DNA from: Hormiphora californensis
Taxonomy: Eukaryota; Ctenophora; Tentaculata; Cydippida; Pleurobrachiidae
Assembly (NCBI GenBank): GCA_020137815.1
Contig: CM035353.1
Coordinates: forward strand, 4,393,210 to 4,457,209
Direction: 5' to 3'
Length of the DNA stretch: 64,000 nucleotides
Under the pieces are notes generated by a model. The model did no database searches and was not told the DNA's origin. It saw only the letters and a list, made by a program, of their open reading frames with translations. Positions 61,448 through 64,000 of this stretch are shown one piece after another (position 1 is the stretch's first letter; each line of letters opens with the position of its first letter). The translations under genes and the position numbers were made by a program.

Positions 61448-62130
61448 TGGATTGTCCCATATGACGTTTAAGTTGCTCGTGTATAGTAGATCGTTTGATA
61501 CTTATGATAGAAAAGGGGGAAGTTGGTAATTCCCGTGGCCACCACTGCACGATCACTTTGAAAGACTTGCAACAGCATCAAACATGCCAAAATACACTAG
61601 GAGATAGAGAGTCAGTCATACCCATCAGATCGAGAAACAGTGATCAGAACATGGAAAAGTGTTAAAGAAGCACTATAGAGGAACAAGCCTCTCAGTGTTC
61701 CTGCAGAGCAAGGAGACACCGTTAAGAATGAACCTTGCAAGTACAGAGTATACATAAATAGTAATCATTTTACAATAATAGTTATAGTAAATAGCAGGTT
61801 GCCCAACATGAAGTGTAAGAGAAAGGCTGCTAAGAAGGATGCTTTCCAAAAACTAGAAGTACAGCAATCACTCCATACTGCAAGAACCGGAAAACAGCGG
61901 TAGGCAGCAGAAAGAACTACCCACGCCCGGTGGTGAACCAGAATTTTGCCGATATGATTATCCAATACATACCAGTAAAAAATCAGGAATGATTTCTTTT
62001 GCTGTAAACTACCTACGAGTCTATCTATTTTGGAAAGGTGTACAAAGAACAGTGTGTAGGACCACCTTTATAAATGAGCCTCACAATTGAATAAATTTTA
62101 ATTTAATACATGCATATTGTAATGATTATA
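61448..62130. other. No recognisable gene
   Basis: AT-rich sequence with short frames only. I see no repeat or motif match to other parts of the window. Confidence 0.5.
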
Positions 62131-62401
62131 CAGGGTGGGCCAGAAACATGGAGCCACTTTGAGATAACTAACGTGTCAATACAGTTCGCTCTCCGATGTA
62201 CAGAGTAATTTTCACGGTCTATTGAGAGAAAAGGTTTCCCCTGAGGATTGAGATCGACAGAGAGTCACCGGCCTTTCCTAACAATTATCAGCCTGTCAAC
62301 TGACAGGGTAACACGTTGAAATGTGGATCCGTACAATGGAGAGAGGATTGTATTTTTCCAATTCTTATCTCCAAGTGGCTTCATGTTTCTGGCCCACCCT
62401 G
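62131..62401. mobile_element. Mariner-type MITE, 271 bp
   Basis: CAGGGTGGGCCAGAAACATG and its inverted partner at the right end, flanked by TA at 62,129-62,130 and 62,402-62,403. CAGGGTG ends and TA duplications are typical of mariner relatives. Confidence 0.85.
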
Positions 62402-63129
62402 TAGTAAGAAACGGGTTGTCCAACATACCGTGAAATTGCTCGTGTAGTTGTAGAGCGTTTGATATCCATGATAAACATCCAGAGAACCCGTTTGACTCTA
62501 GTTGCTCTCTGACTTTCCCGGTTTGCCTTGACTACTTGTTATGGACCAGTCTTCTGCACCCTCATGAGTTGCAACTTCAGCCGATTCTCACCTCATATTC
62601 ACCGGCGGTCATCCTACATCATTATCAACTAATAAGCTTTCTATTTTATTCTTCTGTCTATTATTTAGATGTGTTCTTTATTCCTGCATATAGCTAACCA
62701 TGGAAGTTATAATTGTGTTGAAAGTAAAATCAATTATCTGGCAACAGTAACAGCGTCAACCATCATTTGCCATTATTGATGCGAGAAAAATATTGTAAAT
62801 GTAAGAATAATCAATAATAAATACTGGAAGCAGAAAGAGGGGACCACCGGGTCCTCGGCTCCGTGATGCTAGGTTACCGTATTAAGGACCCTATTTTGAA
62901 CTATATGGTTTATACAAATTAATATATGGTTTATATTCAGATGGTTTAAATGTCATCCACTACTTAGAAAAGGACAATGTTATTTATTGGGGTACGACGA
63001 GGGGCTATCCAGGTCTCAGACCACATCAGAGATGCTCTCTTTTGGGAAGAGCGGTGGTTCGTTCAACTCTACAGAGAGAGGCGCAGAGACTGACAGCATG
63101 GGCAAATCAGCGGAGATAAGACCCTGCTG
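62402..63129. other. No recognisable gene
   Basis: A frame begins at 62,987 but is short and extends into the tandem duplication that follows. Nothing else is supported. Confidence 0.5.
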
Positions 63130-63207
63130 GTCAACACTCTACATGTCTGCAGCCAGACTGGAACACTACTGGTCAACACTACATGTCTGCAGCTAGACTG
63201 GAACACT
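63128..63207 (+). repeat. Tandem duplication of about 40 bp
   Basis: CTGGTCAACACTCTACATGT...CAGACTGGAACACTA occurs twice in succession with few differences. Confidence 0.9.
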
Positions 63208-63585
63208 ATAACGCAGCCAGTATATCCTACCACTCCACCGTACCCCGCAGGAGGAGCTGAATAGTGAATATTACTGATGGAATATCTACTACATTATCCA
63301 TTATTATTGACTCCCTCTCTTCTCTCTCACCATCATCCATCAAAAACCGGTTCTCTCCATTACACAGGATGATTAGGCTCTGCCCGCTCTGCCGTATAGG
63401 ATGGCCTACTTTCACTTTCATAACAAAGAGAAAGTGAAAGTAAACCATCCTGCAGAATCCTGCAGAGCTGTGCACCAATATTCCAGTAACTAGGGGCTAG
63501 ACAATCAGTTATCTCTTCGTCCCACTTCGATTCAGGGACCAAGAGCAGATCGGTCTAACCCCTCGGAATTGGGTGCTAAGTGTAG

Positions 63586-63702
63586 AACCAATGAGAGAGA
63601 AGACAGAACCCCTCCAGCCAATCAGAAGTGGGCACGCTTCGGGCTGACCTATCAGAAGCGTAGTCACTTCATGTCACGTGACTCTCCACTCTGTCACGTG
63701 AC
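63586..63702. promoter_or_regulatory. Double CCAAT and double CLEAR-type E-box cluster
   Basis: CCAATGAG (63,587) and CCAATCAG (63,617) precede two perfect GTCACGTGAC palindromes at 63,673-63,682 and 63,693-63,702, 20 bp apart. GTCACGTGAC is the consensus for MiT/TFE and USF-type bHLH-zip factors. No gene start was identified within the remaining 300 bp. Confidence 0.55.
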
Positions 63703-64000
63703 TAGAGAGCCTATAGCACGGGCATCGTGCAGTTTGAGTCACTTCTTGATTCTCAATATCTTAGCTAGAGAGTACAATTTGAAGTAGATTGCTCTTGTTG
63801 TACTCTATTTCTTTTCACCTACATCATACAACGTATTTTTACTTTGTCCCCCCGCATCATTACGAACACTATTTGGTAATGAAATTATCCCTCCGCGCGA
63901 GCGCCCCGGGGGTGACTTCGTACCAAGAACACTATCATTTATTTTATACCCCACTGATTGGGTATGGAAGGAATGTTGCGGCACGACACAGAGCCACATA

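Noticed and set aside
63805-63999. Minus-strand 64-codon frame at the right edge
   Set aside because: It crosses a GC-rich inverted repeat and has no supporting motif; it may be partial, but nothing allows a call.

Overview
The window is eukaryotic, most likely from an invertebrate animal. It has GT-AG introns, TATA/CCAAT/E-box/CRE promoter-like elements, two Ty3/Gypsy retrotransposons, a Penelope-like or foldback insertion, and at least eight small non-autonomous DNA transposons. I see no ribosomal, tRNA, CRISPR or prokaryotic features. Many 1-2 base indels separate otherwise near-identical copies, so several broken reading frames are probably sequence noise rather than biology.

Layout. Positions 1-11,330 are a near-identical copy of 23,065-28,484 plus 36,195-42,200. 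The block carries the 3' end of Gypsy element G1, a candidate minus-strand multi-exon gene, a TA-target MITE, a small exon and most of Gypsy element G2. G2 (minus strand, 6,869-15,230) has an unusual ORF before gag, a Gag with four zinc knuckles, protease-RT-RNase H-integrase, and a long charged tail after the integrase. G1 (plus strand, 17,055-23,558) has Gag with two knuckles and an Asn/Arg/Gly-rich tail, a protease ORF starting 2 bases after the gag stop, RT/RNase H, and an integrase broken by two insertions. From 28,485 to 36,094 lies accessory sequence with candidate spliced genes. A 100-N gap follows, and then a second partial copy of G2. Two different ORFs are each cut at the same pair of breakpoints, so this part of the scaffold looks interleaved.

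The most interesting part is about 33-61 kb, an array of small genes and gene fragments that fall into about seven recurrent families I do not recognise. Members of several families share a C-terminal helical module of about 50 residues. Some copies have their own TATA promoter, with CRE, CCAAT or E-box sites upstream. The copies are recombined: one promoter sits on different bodies, bodies are truncated or fused, and some carry MITEs whose empty site is present in a paralogue nearby. A G-homopolymer of variable length (14 or 19) controls whether the shared module is in frame in one family. Recurrent hairpins, a twin G-rich motif, tandem repeats and a perfect p53-type site are interspersed. 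The array could be a fast-evolving host multigene family or the relic of an endogenised mobile or viral element; the sequence alone does not decide.

The right end (56.7-64 kb) holds a 2-kb palindromic TTAA element with an in-window empty site, a spliced zinc-finger exon pair, a fourth promoter/peptide copy, a mariner-type MITE and a CCAAT/CLEAR-type promoter.
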